Shown: positions 1-8,020, numbered from the stretch's first letter. The stretch: DNA of 64,000 nucleotides from Amycolatopsis suaedae (GCF_004214935.1 NZ_SFCC01000010.1:124001-188000); one strand, 5' to 3'. Notes: generated by a model not told the origin, from the sequence alone. Made by a program: numbers and translations.

Positions 1-434
1 CGGCCGACATCGCGGCGGAGATCACCGCCGCGGCCCGGCGGACCGGCGCCGAGCTGGTCGTGCTGGCCGGCGAGGTCCAGGCCCGCACGGCGGTACGCGA
101 GCAGATCGACGGTCCGGTCGAGGAACTGCCCGGCGGCCCCGAGCTGGACGGCAGGCTGGCCGAGCTGCTCGGCGAGCGCCGCAGGGCCCAGCGGGCGGAG
201 ACCGCCGAGCGGTTCCACCGGGGCGCCGCCCACGGCCTCGCCGTCTCCGGCGTGACGGCCGTCGACGCGGCGCTGCGCGAGGCCAACGTGGACACGCTGC
301 TCGTCAGCGACCCGGAAACGCCGGACGACGAACGACTGCCCTACGCCGCGCTGCGCACGGGCGCCCAGCTGGAACACGTGGGCGGCGAACTCGAACTGAC
401 CGAGGGAGTCGGCGCGCTGCTCAGGCACGCGTGA
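1..434 (+). CDS. Rv2629-type eRF1-like protein, 3' part only
   Basis: The reading frame is open from base 3 and ends at TGA 432-434; the start lies outside the window. About 143 residues are visible, including VDTLLVSDPE and a C-terminal LRTGAQLEHVGGELELTEGVGALLR segment split here as LRTGAQLEHV and ELTEGVGALL. This matches the C-terminal eRF1/L7Ae-like part of the Rv2629 (baeRF/Vms1-like) family, whose members resemble peptide release or peptidyl-tRNA hydrolase factors acting on ribosomes. Family membership is judged from the tail only, because the catalytic middle domain is off the window. It sits 22 bp upstream of a small basic stress-type gene on the same strand, so the two may be co-transcribed. 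Confidence 0.7.
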   Translation, partial: ADIAAEITAAARRTGAELVVLAGEVQARTAVREQIDGPVEELPGGPELDGRLAELLGERRRAQRAETAERFHRGAAHGLAVSGVTAVDAALREANVDTLLVSDPETPDDERLPYAALRTGAQLEHVGGELELTEGVGALLRHA

Positions 435-456
435 AACAACAACCAGGAGGTGCACG

Positions 457-789
457 ATGCCGCAGCAGGCATGGAGCAACAAGCGAGAACGCCAGTACGA
501 ACACATCAAGTCCGGGCAGAAGAAGCGGGGCGCCAGCGAGGACAGGGCCGAGGAGATCGCCGCGCGAACGGTGAACAAGAACCGTGCCCGCAGCGGCGAG
601 TCCAAGCAGGCCAGCAAGACCTCGCTGAAGGACAAGTCGCCGCAGAAGCGTGGCGGCGAGCGTTCCGGCAACCGCAAGGGACCCGGCGGCCCGACCAAGG
701 AACAGCTCTACAACGACGCCAAGAAGCGCAACATCAAGGGTCGTTCGCGGATGACGAAGAAGGAGCTGCAGCGCGCGCTCGGACGGTGA
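457..789 (+). CDS. Small basic protein with C-terminal Rho_N/SAP-like KGRS module
   Basis: 110 residues from ATG 457, preceded by a strong AGGAGG about 7 nt upstream. The N-terminal part (WSNKRERQYEHIKSGQ, then an EDRAEEIAARTVNKNRARSG block) is the signature of a family often annotated 'plasmid stabilization protein' in actinobacteria, without demonstrated plasmid function. The C-terminus (TKEQLYNDAKKRNIKGRS, then RMTKKELQRAL) is a helix-extended-helix nucleic-acid-binding module like Rho_N or SAP. The protein is highly charged and soluble. The same C-terminal module recurs at the end of the Ku protein 4 kb downstream. Nearby SigF-type and DNA-repair genes suggest a stress role, which is inference. 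I cannot assign a biochemical function. Confidence 0.75.
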   Translation: MPQQAWSNKRERQYEHIKSGQKKRGASEDRAEEIAARTVNKNRARSGESKQASKTSLKDKSPQKRGGERSGNRKGPGGPTKEQLYNDAKKRNIKGRSRMTKKELQRALGR

Positions 790-838
790 ATCGCTCTAAG
801 CTTCAACGGTCCGGCAGGCTTGCGCTGAGGGGAACCAC

Positions 839-1264
839 GTGATCGAGAAGGACCCACCGCCGAGTGATCTCGGTGACCGCAACGACATCGAGATCCGCCT
901 CGGCGCGGATCTGGCTCACCTGCCGATCATCCGCGGGGTCGCGTCGAACATCGCGATGCGGGCGGACTTCGACCTGGACACGATCGCCGACCTCCGGCTG
1001 GCCGTCGACGAGGCCTGCTCGGAGCTGATCACCCGGGCGACCACCGGCTCGTCCATGCGTTGCCGCTTCACCTTCGACGACGACCAGCTGCGCTTCCACG
1101 GCGCGGTGCTGTCGGCCGATCGGGCGGTGCCCGACACCGGGTCGTTCGGCTGGAAGGTGCTGACCACCCTGGCGGACGAGGCGACCAGCTGGGCCGAGGC
1201 CGACGGAACCGGTCACGTGGTGCACATCGCGCTGGCGAAACGGCGGCCGGCGGTCGACGCGTGA
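839..1264 (+). CDS. Anti-sigma factor / RsbW-like histidine-kinase-type ATPase
   Basis: 141 residues from GTG 839. It shows the GHKL ATPase pattern of anti-sigma serine kinases: an N-box-like helix LRLAVDEACSELI around residues 50-62 and a G-box-like DTGSFGWKVLTTLADE near residues 99-114, with no receiver or membrane domain. Such proteins hold SigB/SigF-type sigma factors inactive and are freed by a phosphorylatable anti-anti-sigma. The stop codon overlaps the GTG start of the sigma gene (GTGA), so the pair is translationally coupled, as in RsbW-SigB and UsfX-SigF operons. The glycine-rich lid is short, so kinase activity is uncertain. No anti-anti-sigma gene is visible in the window. Confidence 0.85.
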   Translation: MIEKDPPPSDLGDRNDIEIRLGADLAHLPIIRGVASNIAMRADFDLDTIADLRLAVDEACSELITRATTGSSMRCRFTFDDDQLRFHGAVLSADRAVPDTGSFGWKVLTTLADEATSWAEADGTGHVVHIALAKRRPAVDA

Positions 1265-2052
1265 CCCGACCGCCGGAGGGCGGGGACGACTACGCACACC
1301 TCGCCCCGCTGTTCACCGAACTGGCCGAGCTCGACGAGAACGACCCGCGCCGCGCCACCCTGCGCGACGAGCTGGTGACCGGCCACCTGCCGCTGGCCGA
1401 GCACATCGCGCAGCGCTTCTCCGGCCGTGGCGTGGCCAAGGAGGACCTGGTGCAGGTCGCCAGGGTCGGCCTGATCAACGCGGTGGACCGGTTCGACCCC
1501 GCACGCGGGTTCGACTTCCTGTCCTTCGCCGTCCCGACGGTGATGGGCGAGGTCCGCAGGCACTTCCGCGACACCGGCTGGGTGATCCGGGTACCGCGGC
1601 GGCTGAAGGAGCTGCACCTGACGCTGGGCGCGGCGAGCACCGAGCTGTCCCAGCGGCTGGGCCGGGCGCCGACGCCCAGCGAGCTGGCCGCCCACCTCGA
1701 CATCGGGATCGACGAGGTGCACGAGGGCCTGGAGGCGGGTAACGCGTATCACTCGATGTCGCTGGACGACGTCCTGACCGGTGCGGACTCGGACAGCATG
1801 TCGCTGGGCGACACGCTCGGCGAGGAGGACAGCGGCCTGACCAGCGTGGAGAACTACGAGGTGCTCCATCCGCTGGTCAGCAAGCTGCCGGAGCGGGAAC
1901 GCAAGATCCTCGCCCTGCGGTTCGTGCACAACCTCACGCAGACCCAGATCGCCGAACGCATCGGCGTGTCGCAGATGCACGTCTCCCGCCTGCTCGCGCG
2001 CACGCTGCAGCAGCTGCGAGCCGGACTGTCGGAGCCGGACGGGACGGAGTAG
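1261..2052 (+). CDS. sigF: SigF/SigB-family RNA polymerase sigma factor
   Basis: 263 residues from GTG 1261, overlapping the anti-sigma stop by 4 nt. Region 2 is seen in EDLVQVARVGLINAVDRFD and the promoter-melting SFAVPTVMGEVRRHFRD, region 3 around RRLKELHLTLGAASTELSQ, and region 4 as a helix-turn-helix ending TQIAERIGVSQMHVSRLLAR. Length and order fit the alternative general-stress sigma factors SigB/SigF. The upstream anti-sigma gene makes partner-switching control likely. A longer in-frame opening upstream would overlap the whole anti-sigma gene and is rejected. The symbol is by family; orthology to a particular SigF paralogue is not established. Confidence 0.9.
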   Translation: MTRPPEGGDDYAHLAPLFTELAELDENDPRRATLRDELVTGHLPLAEHIAQRFSGRGVAKEDLVQVARVGLINAVDRFDPARGFDFLSFAVPTVMGEVRRHFRDTGWVIRVPRRLKELHLTLGAASTELSQRLGRAPTPSELAAHLDIGIDEVHEGLEAGNAYHSMSLDDVLTGADSDSMSLGDTLGEEDSGLTSVENYEVLHPLVSKLPERERKILALRFVHNLTQTQIAERIGVSQMHVSRLLARTLQQLRAGLSEPDGTE

Positions 2053-2057
2053 TCTTT

Positions 2058-2080
2058 TCACAAGTTTCTAAAACTTGTGA
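2058..2080. promoter_or_regulatory. Perfect 10-bp inverted repeat overlapping the methyltransferase start
   Basis: TCACAAGTTT, three bases CTA, then AAACTTGTGA form an exact 10+10 bp palindrome between the sigma-factor stop and the methyltransferase. The right arm contains the GTG 2077 and touches the ATG 2080. AT content is high for this genome. Position and symmetry fit an operator for a dimeric repressor (TetR, MarR or HxlR type); a terminator is less likely because no T-run follows. No cognate regulator is adjacent. Confidence 0.6.
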
Positions 2081-2910
2081 TGATCGGAGCGCTCCACATG
2101 GAGAAGGTCCATTTCACCGAGGCCCGCGCGACCATGCTCGGCACGCTGTACGGCAGGGCGCTGGACAGCCGCTCACCCGACCCGGTGCTCGGTGACAAGG
2201 CCGCCGAGGAGGCGGTCGGCAGGATCGACTACGACTTCGACCGGCTCGGCGTGAACCAGCAGCTGGCACTCAGCGTCGTGTTCCGGGCCAAGCCGATCGA
2301 CCGCTGGACCGCGGAGTTCATCGCGGCCAACCCGGAGTGCAACGTCCTGCACCTGGGCTGCGGTCTGGACACCCGGGTGTACCGGCTCGACCCCGGCCCC
2401 GGGGTGCGGTGGTACGACGTCGACTTTCCCGACGTCGTCGAGCTGCGCGAGAAGATCTACCCGGCGCGGGAGGGCCACCGCAACATCGGCACCTCGGTGA
2501 CCGACGTCGAGTGGCTGGACCAGGTACCCGCCGACCGGCCGACGATCATGGTCGCCGAGGGCCTGACCATGTACCTGGACAAGCAGGGCGGCGAGAACCT
2601 GCTGCGTGCCATCGTCGACCGCTTCGACAGCGGGCAGCTGGTCTTCGACTGCTTCAGCTCGCTCGGCATCCGGCTGCAGAAGCTCAACCCGGTGGTCCGC
2701 AAGTCGGGTGCCACCCTGAAGTGGGGTATCGACGACCCCCGCGAGCTGGAATCGCTCGGCCTCACGCTGATGTCCGAACTGGCCGCGAACGACTTCTTCG
2801 ACGAGGGCGACAAGTGGCGGCTGCCGGCCACCACGAAGATCCAGCTGGCCGTCGCCATGCGGATTCCCGCCTTCCGGAAGATGGGCAGGCTGCTCCGCTA
2901 CCGGTTTTGA
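2080..2910 (+). CDS. Class I SAM-dependent methyltransferase, LCMT/O-methyltransferase type
   Basis: About 276 residues. The SAM-binding motif I is NVLHLGCGLDTRVYRL, followed by WYDVDFPDVVELREKIYP and an acidic TIMVAEGLTMYLD, which is the pattern of the leucine-carboxyl-methyltransferase-like family (Pfam LCM) common as paralogues in actinomycetes. The substrate is unknown. Starts are possible at GTG 2077, ATG 2080 or ATG 2098; the operator-like palindrome covers the first two, so ATG 2098 (MEKVHF) with its own short upstream GGAGCG is a real alternative. It stands 28 bp upstream of the NHEJ polymerase gene but no functional link is evident. Confidence 0.8.
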   Translation: MIGALHMEKVHFTEARATMLGTLYGRALDSRSPDPVLGDKAAEEAVGRIDYDFDRLGVNQQLALSVVFRAKPIDRWTAEFIAANPECNVLHLGCGLDTRVYRLDPGPGVRWYDVDFPDVVELREKIYPAREGHRNIGTSVTDVEWLDQVPADRPTIMVAEGLTMYLDKQGGENLLRAIVDRFDSGQLVFDCFSSLGIRLQKLNPVVRKSGATLKWGIDDPRELESLGLTLMSELAANDFFDEGDKWRLPATTKIQLAVAMRIPAFRKMGRLLRYRF

Positions 2911-2938
2911 CCTCGGCGGCACGGGGTAACCGCGCCGC

Positions 2939-3808
2939 ATGAACGCCGTGCGGGTGTCCAAACCGGACAAGGTGTTGTTCCCCGGCGACGGCGTCACCAA
3001 GGGCGACCTCGCCGGGCAATACCGCGGCGTCGCCGAGGTGATGCTGCCGCACCTGGCCGGCCGTCCGCTGACCTTGCGCCGCTTCCCGGACGGCATCGGC
3101 GGCGAGGGCTGGTTCCAGAAGAACGCCTCGGAGCACTTCCCGGACTGGGTCACCACCGTCGAGGTTCCGCAGCGCGACGGCGGCACCGTGCGGCACGTGG
3201 TGTGCGACAACGCCGACGCCCTGGTGTACCTGGCCGGCCAGGCGGCGGTGGAACTGCACGTCTGGCTGTCCACAGTGGAGGACCTGGAGCACCCTGACCT
3301 GGTGGTCGTCGACCTGGACCCACCCGACGGCACCGGGGTCGGCGAACTGCGCACGGTCGCCAGGCGGGTCCGGGACCTGTTCACCGAGGTCGGGCTGACG
3401 CCATACGTGCAGGCCAGCGGCGGCAGGGGCTTCCACGTGGCCGCGCCGCTGACCCGCGACGCGAGCTTCGACGAGGTACGCGAGTTCGCCAGGGCGGCTG
3501 CCACGCGGCTGGCCGAGCGCGACCCGGACCGGCTGACCACCGAGATCCGCAAGGACAAGCGTGGCGACCGGATCTTCCTCGACGTCAACCGCAACGGCTA
3601 CGCGCAGACGTTCGTCGCGCCGTACTCGGTCCGAGCACGTGCCGGAGCGCCGGTGGCGACCCCGCTGGACTGGCCGGAACTGGGCCGGGCCGAGCCCGCC
3701 GGCTACCCGGTCGACCGGCTGCGCAACCGGATGGCCCGCAAGGCCGACCCGTGGCGGGACCTGCGTGAGCACGCCGGATCGGCACACGACGCGATGCGGA
3801 GGTTGTGA
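2939..3808 (+). CDS. LigD-type NHEJ polymerase/primase domain protein
   Basis: 289 residues, a stand-alone LigD polymerase domain of the archaeo-eukaryotic primase superfamily. Visible are an N-terminal SKPDKVLFPGDGVTK, the substrate-contacting DG-GGEGWFQKN region, catalytic acids in VVVDLDPPDG (D125, D127), SGGRGFHV (S160-V167) for nucleotide binding and a third acid in RIFLDVNRNG. The family adds nucleotides, preferably ribonucleotides, at broken ends during non-homologous end joining. Its TGA overlaps the ATG of ku by one base, so the two are made together. The ligase and phosphoesterase domains found in full-length LigD are absent here and no ATP-dependent ligase gene is in the window. 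Confidence 0.93.
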   Translation: MNAVRVSKPDKVLFPGDGVTKGDLAGQYRGVAEVMLPHLAGRPLTLRRFPDGIGGEGWFQKNASEHFPDWVTTVEVPQRDGGTVRHVVCDNADALVYLAGQAAVELHVWLSTVEDLEHPDLVVVDLDPPDGTGVGELRTVARRVRDLFTEVGLTPYVQASGGRGFHVAAPLTRDASFDEVREFARAAATRLAERDPDRLTTEIRKDKRGDRIFLDVNRNGYAQTFVAPYSVRARAGAPVATPLDWPELGRAEPAGYPVDRLRNRMARKADPWRDLREHAGSAHDAMRRL

Positions 3809-4725
3809 TGGCACGGGCGATCTGGAGCGGGTCGATCAACTTCGGCCTGGTGACGGTGCCGGTCGAGCTGTACAGCGCAACGAGCGACCACTCGGTGCAC
3901 TTCCGGCAGTTCGAGCGCGGCACCTCGGACCGGATCCGGTACCGGCGGGTCAACGAGCGCACCGGCAAGGAGGTCGACTACTCCGACATCGTCAAGGGCT
4001 ACGAGATCAGCAAGGGCGACTACGTGTTGATCGAGCAGTCGGAGCTGGACGAGGTCGCGCCGGGGCGGTCCCGGACCATCGACATCGAATCCTTTGTGGA
4101 CATCGAGGACATCGACCCGGTGTTCTTCGACAAGACCTACTGGCTGACCCCGGCGAAGGAGGAGTTCCACCGCGCCTACGGCCTGCTGCGGCAGGCCATG
4201 GACAAGACGAACCGGGCCGGGATCGCGCGGTTCGTCATGCGGGGCAAGGAGTACCTGGCCGCGGTGCGGGCGGGTGACCCGGTGCTGGTGCTGAACACCC
4301 TGCACTTCGCGGCCGACCTGCGGGACCCGGCCAAGGAACTGCGGACCCTGCCCAAGCAGGTCAAGCCCAAGCCCAAGGAGCTGGACCTGGCGACGGACCT
4401 GATCGAGTCGCTCAGCGAGGAGTGGAAGCCCGAGGAGTACACCGATACCTACACCGAGCGGGTCATGTCGCTGATCGAGGACAAGAAGGCTGGCCGCACG
4501 GTCACCCCGGAGGAGGAGCCCGCGCAGGCCACGAAGGTCGTCGACCTGTTCGAGGCGCTGTCGCGCAGCGTGGAGAACAGCAAGCGCGGGCGCAGGTCCC
4601 GCAAACGGGACCTCAGCAAGCTGAACAAGACCGAGCTGGGCAAGCTGGCCAAGGAACTGGACGTCAAGGGCCGCTCCGGCATGAACCGCGAGGAACTGGA
4701 GGAGGCCGTCCGCAAGGCAGGCTGA
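3808..4725 (+). CDS. ku: Ku, DNA end-binding protein of bacterial NHEJ
   Basis: 305 residues starting MARAIWSGSINFGLVTVPV, the diagnostic start of bacterial Ku. The core beta-barrel domain spans roughly residues 1-250, with GYEISKGDYVLIEQSELD and the DNA-bridging KTYWLTPA-KEEFHRAYGLL region. Ku forms homodimer rings on double-strand breaks and recruits LigD. A lysine/arginine-rich linker (SKRGRRSRKRDLSK) is followed by a SAP/Rho_N-like tail, LAKELDVKGRSGMNREELEE, which resembles the C-terminus of the small protein at 457-789. Coupled to the LigD-type polymerase gene upstream by a 1-base overlap. The extended basic tail is known to promote joining in other Ku proteins. Confidence 0.95.
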   Translation: MARAIWSGSINFGLVTVPVELYSATSDHSVHFRQFERGTSDRIRYRRVNERTGKEVDYSDIVKGYEISKGDYVLIEQSELDEVAPGRSRTIDIESFVDIEDIDPVFFDKTYWLTPAKEEFHRAYGLLRQAMDKTNRAGIARFVMRGKEYLAAVRAGDPVLVLNTLHFAADLRDPAKELRTLPKQVKPKPKELDLATDLIESLSEEWKPEEYTDTYTERVMSLIEDKKAGRTVTPEEEPAQATKVVDLFEALSRSVENSKRGRRSRKRDLSKLNKTELGKLAKELDVKGRSGMNREELEEAVRKAG

Positions 4726-4760
4726 CCCGTCTGCGGCCGGGCCGGTTGCTTGTCGCGTGT

Positions 4761-4781
4761 CCCCCAATGTGGCATTGGGGG
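4761..4781. terminator. Hairpin after ku (CCCCCAATG / CATTGGGGG)
   Basis: CCCCCAATG, loop TGG, CATTGGGGG form a perfect 9-bp stem 35 bp after the ku stop. No T-run follows, so it would be a GC-type actinobacterial terminator or another dispersed palindrome. Its position just after an operon end favours a terminator. Confidence 0.4.
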
Positions 4782-4891
4782 CGTTCGCCGGTGGCCGCGG
4801 TGGTCTCCTTCGTGGTGACCGGTGAGGCTGCCGCGCCTGCTGTGACCACTGAGGTCACTGAGGTCACTGAGGCCGCGACACCGGGGCCGCG

Positions 4892-5460
4892 AAGCACGTG
4901 AAGGCCACCTCATCACGTCTCACGTCAAGGTCCCGGCAAGGTCCGGTGGCGGCCAGGCGAGGTGGCTGGTCTCGAGCGTGGAACTCGTTTACCGGAACGT
5001 AGAACTCGCGTGCCGGAACGCAGAACTCACGTGCGTGAGCGCAGAACTCACCATGTGGACGCCGGTTCTCACGTGGTGCCGGTCGGCCGCGTGACCGGGC
5101 CGTTCGCGCGAGTCCTCCGTTCCCGACCCGCGAGTCGACCGTTCCCGACCCGCGAGTTGCACCTTCCCGCCCTCCTGGTCCCACTCTCCGGCACGACGGT
5201 TCCAGATAGCGAGACCCGCCCGTCATCGGCTGGCCGAACGGGCCGCTCGCGCGGCCGTGCCGGGCCGGAGCACGAGTTTCGCGTTCCTGAACACGTCACT
5301 CACCATCCGGACCCCGCGTCCCAGCCCGTGAACCCGCACCCGCGCCAACGGGCCACTCGCCGCGAGTCTCGTCTTCCGGAACGCGAATGACGCGCTCCGG
5401 ACCACCCAACTTTGCCGGGACCCTCACCTGAGACGTGATGAAGGTGGCCTTCACGTGCTT
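4892..5460. repeat. 569-bp noncoding element with 55-bp inverted ends and inner 21/22-bp arrays
   Basis: This fills most of the 783-bp gap between ku and the cyclase gene. The left end (4892-4946) and the reverse complement of the right end (5406-5460) are imperfect copies of the same 55-bp sequence beginning AAGCACGTGAAGGCCACC and containing CACGTCTCA and GGTCCCGGCAA. Inside are four 21-bp units at 4974-5057 (type GAACGTAGAACTCGCG) and three 22-bp units in the opposite orientation at 5107-5172 (type CGCGAGTCGACCGTTCCC); 5270-5400 holds more decayed units. No credible coding region is seen. The layout resembles a MITE or nested palindromic repeat, but no target-site duplication is obvious. 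Confidence 0.7.
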
Positions 5461-5508
5461 GACCGCCGGGCCCCGGCGTCTCAGGGACCGGCGGCTTACG
5501 ATCATCGC

Positions 5509-7014
5509 GTGCGGAGGATCAGACTGCGGCGCCCCCCGCCGGAGAGGTTCCCGCTCGTGCTGCGGACGAGCCTCGGCTTCGCCGCGCTCGGCGTCGGGTC
5601 GAGCGTCTGCGGGTCCGGCGTGGTGTTCCTGCTGCTCACCCTGCAGGGCTCGCCCCGCGACATCGACCAGGACTGGGTGCTGGCCGTCGTCTCCGCCGGC
5701 TACATCGCGCTGGCCCTGCTGGTCGGCACCGCGTGGACGGCCCTGCTGCAGCGGCGGACGGTCGTGTGGTTCGTGCTCGGCCGCGACCCGACGGAGCAGG
5801 AAGCACGCAGGGCACTGCGCATCCCGACCGACATGGCGCTGGTCAGCGGCACCCTCTGGCTGATCGGCACCGTGCTGCACGGTGCGCTGGCCGGCGCACT
5901 CGGCTCGGCCTGGGACGCGCTCGGCGTCGGCCTGACCGTCCTGCTCGGCGGCCTGACGACCGTCGGCCTCACCTACCTGATCGCCGAGCGGGTGGCCCGT
6001 CCGGTGATGACGCTGGCGCTGAGCGTCAGCCCGCCGCAGGGCCGGCTGGCGGTCACCGTGCTGACCCGGCTGGTGCTGACCTGGGCGATGGCCAGCGGCG
6101 TGCCGATGCTCGGCGTGCTGTTCGTCGCCACCCCGCCCTCGCTCGGCGACGCCGACCCGACGGCGAGCCTGATCGTGCTCGCGGTGATCGGCCTGGTGCT
6201 CGGCGCGTTCGCCACCGCGCTGCTGGCCCGCGCCGTCGCGTCCCCGCTGCACCGGCTGCGGGTGGCGCTGGACGAGGTGGCCCGCGGCCGCACCGACGTC
6301 ACCGTCCCGGTCGACGACTCCAGCGAGATCGGCATGCTCCAGACGTCGGTCAACGACATGGTCGCCGGGCTGCGGGAGCGGGAGCGGCTGCGGGACCTGT
6401 TCGGCAGGCATGTCGGCACCGAGGTGGCCACCCACGCGCTGGAGTACGGGGCGTCGCTGTCCGGGGACGTCCGCGAGGTCACGGCGCTGTTCGTCGACGT
6501 CGTCGACTCGACGGCGCTGGCCTACCGGATGCCGCCGGAGGAACTGGTGGCCAAGCTGAACCGGCTGTTCACCGCCGTCGTCGACGCGGTGGCCACCCAG
6601 GGCGGGCTGGTCAACAAGTTCCAGGGCGACGCCGCGCTGTGCGTCTTCGGCGCGCCGACCCGGCTGGCCGACCCCGCGACGTCGGCATTGCTCGCCGCGC
6701 GGGCCATCCGCGACGCCGTGCGCGACACCGGCGAGCTGGACCTGGGCATCGGCGTCGCGGCCGGGCCGGTGTTCGCCGGTCAGCTGGGTACCAGCAGCCG
6801 CTTCGAGTACACGGTCATCGGCGACGCGGTGAACGAGGCGGCCCGGCTGACCGAGAGCGCGAAGAAGGTGCCGGGCAGGCTGCTGGCGAGCGCGGCCGTC
6901 GTCGAGGCGGCGACCCCGAGCGAGCAGCGGAACTGGAAGCGCGGCAGGCGTGTCCAGCTGCGGGGCCGCAAGCAGGCGACGGTGACCTACGCGGCGCTCA
7001 CCCGGCCGGAGTGA
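5509..7014 (+). CDS. Membrane HAMP-linked class III adenylate/guanylate cyclase
   Basis: 501 residues from GTG 5509, placed by a leaderless promoter (TACGAT 5497-5502, six bases, GTG). Several hydrophobic segments in the first 240 residues form a membrane domain, then a HAMP linker (SPLHRLRVALDEVARGR) and a C-terminal class III cyclase domain with ALFVDVVDST (metal aspartates), NKFQGDAALCVFGAP and a YTVIGDAVNEAARL segment. The domain order is that of mycobacterial Rv1318c/Rv1319c/Rv1320c/Rv3645, which make cAMP. The K in NKFQGD and D in IGD agree with adenine specificity, but this is inference. Its 3' end overlaps the convergent KAS III gene by 17 bp. Confidence 0.9.
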   Translation: MRRIRLRRPPPERFPLVLRTSLGFAALGVGSSVCGSGVVFLLLTLQGSPRDIDQDWVLAVVSAGYIALALLVGTAWTALLQRRTVVWFVLGRDPTEQEARRALRIPTDMALVSGTLWLIGTVLHGALAGALGSAWDALGVGLTVLLGGLTTVGLTYLIAERVARPVMTLALSVSPPQGRLAVTVLTRLVLTWAMASGVPMLGVLFVATPPSLGDADPTASLIVLAVIGLVLGAFATALLARAVASPLHRLRVALDEVARGRTDVTVPVDDSSEIGMLQTSVNDMVAGLRERERLRDLFGRHVGTEVATHALEYGASLSGDVREVTALFVDVVDSTALAYRMPPEELVAKLNRLFTAVVDAVATQGGLVNKFQGDAALCVFGAPTRLADPATSALLAARAIRDAVRDTGELDLGIGVAAGPVFAGQLGTSSRFEYTVIGDAVNEAARLTESAKKVPGRLLASAAVVEAATPSEQRNWKRGRRVQLRGRKQATVTYAALTRPE

Positions 7015-7990
7015 CGTCCGGCCAGCGCAGCACGGTGGAACCCCAGGTGAGCCCCGCGCCGAACGCGCTGACCAGCACCCGCTGACCGGGCACGAGCGTG
7101 CCGTCGCGGACCGCGTCGGCGAAGGCCAGCGGGATGGACGCCGCGCTGGTGTTGCCGGTGTGCCCGATGTTGGCCACGACGGCGTCCGCGGGCAGGCCGA
7201 GGTGCTTGGCCGTGCTCTGCAGGATCCGGATGTTGGCCTGGTGCCCGACGAACCGGTCCACATCGGACACCGACCAGCCCGCCCGCTCCAGCACGGTCAG
7301 CGACGACTCGGCCATCCGCGCGCAGGCGTGCCGGAACACCGCCGTGCCCTTCATGTCCAGATAGTAGTCGGCCCGGTTGCCGGAGAACCGCTCCTTGGCA
7401 CCACCGGCCCGCACGATCAGCAGATCGGCCAGTTCACCCTCGCTGTGCAGGTCGAACGGGCCGATCGCGCCGGGTTCGTCGGCGCTGCCCGCCCGCAGCA
7501 CGACGGCGCCCGCGCCGTCGCCGAAGATCGGCACCGTGCCGCGGTCGTCCGGGTCGAGCATGCGGGTGAACGTGTCGGCTCCGACGACCAGCACCCGCCG
7601 CGCGATCCCGCCCGCGATCAGGCCGGCCGCGGTGGCGAGACCGTAGACGAAGCCGCTGCACACCGCGTTGACGTCGAACGCGGCCGCACCGCCGCAGCCG
7701 AGCCGGGACGCGACCTGCGGGGCGCTGGCCGGGCAGAGCTGGTCGGCCGTCGACGTCGCCAGCACCACCGCGTCGACCCGCCGGTCGCCGGACGAGGCGA
7801 GAGCCCGCTCACCCGCCTCCACCGCGAGGTCCACAGTGGACACATCGGGGTCGGCGACGCGTCGCGACGCGATGCCGGTCCTGGTGCGGATCCATTCGTC
7901 CGAGGTGTCCAGCCTGCTCGACAGCTCGTCGTTGTCGACGACACGGGTGGGCAATGACGCGCCCAGACCGGCGAGCACCGCTGCGGGCAC
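6998..7990 (-). CDS. 3-oxoacyl-ACP synthase III (KAS III, FabH-like)
   Basis: 330 residues from GTG 7990, with GGAGGG at 8000-8005. The catalytic triad of KAS III is intact: C111 in FDVNAVCSGFVYG, H250 in VGHQANIRI and N280 in NIGHTGNTSAASIP. The family condenses an acyl-CoA starter with malonyl-ACP to begin fatty acid or polyketide chains. No other FAS-II genes are adjacent, so a housekeeping FabH, a starter-unit enzyme or a paralogue are all possible. The promoter region carries an AGGAC/GTCCT dyad at 8021-8038 that might be a repressor site. Confidence 0.92.
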   Translation of the reverse strand: MPAAVLAGLGASLPTRVVDNDELSSRLDTSDEWIRTRTGIASRRVADPDVSTVDLAVEAGERALASSGDRRVDAVVLATSTADQLCPASAPQVASRLGCGGAAAFDVNAVCSGFVYGLATAAGLIAGGIARRVLVVGADTFTRMLDPDDRGTVPIFGDGAGAVVLRAGSADEPGAIGPFDLHSEGELADLLIVRAGGAKERFSGNRADYYLDMKGTAVFRHACARMAESSLTVLERAGWSVSDVDRFVGHQANIRILQSTAKHLGLPADAVVANIGHTGNTSAASIPLAFADAVRDGTLVPGQRVLVSAFGAGLTWGSTVLRWPDVTPAG

Positions 7991-8020
7991 GGCTTAGTCC
8001 CTCCAGAAACGACCTAGTAC

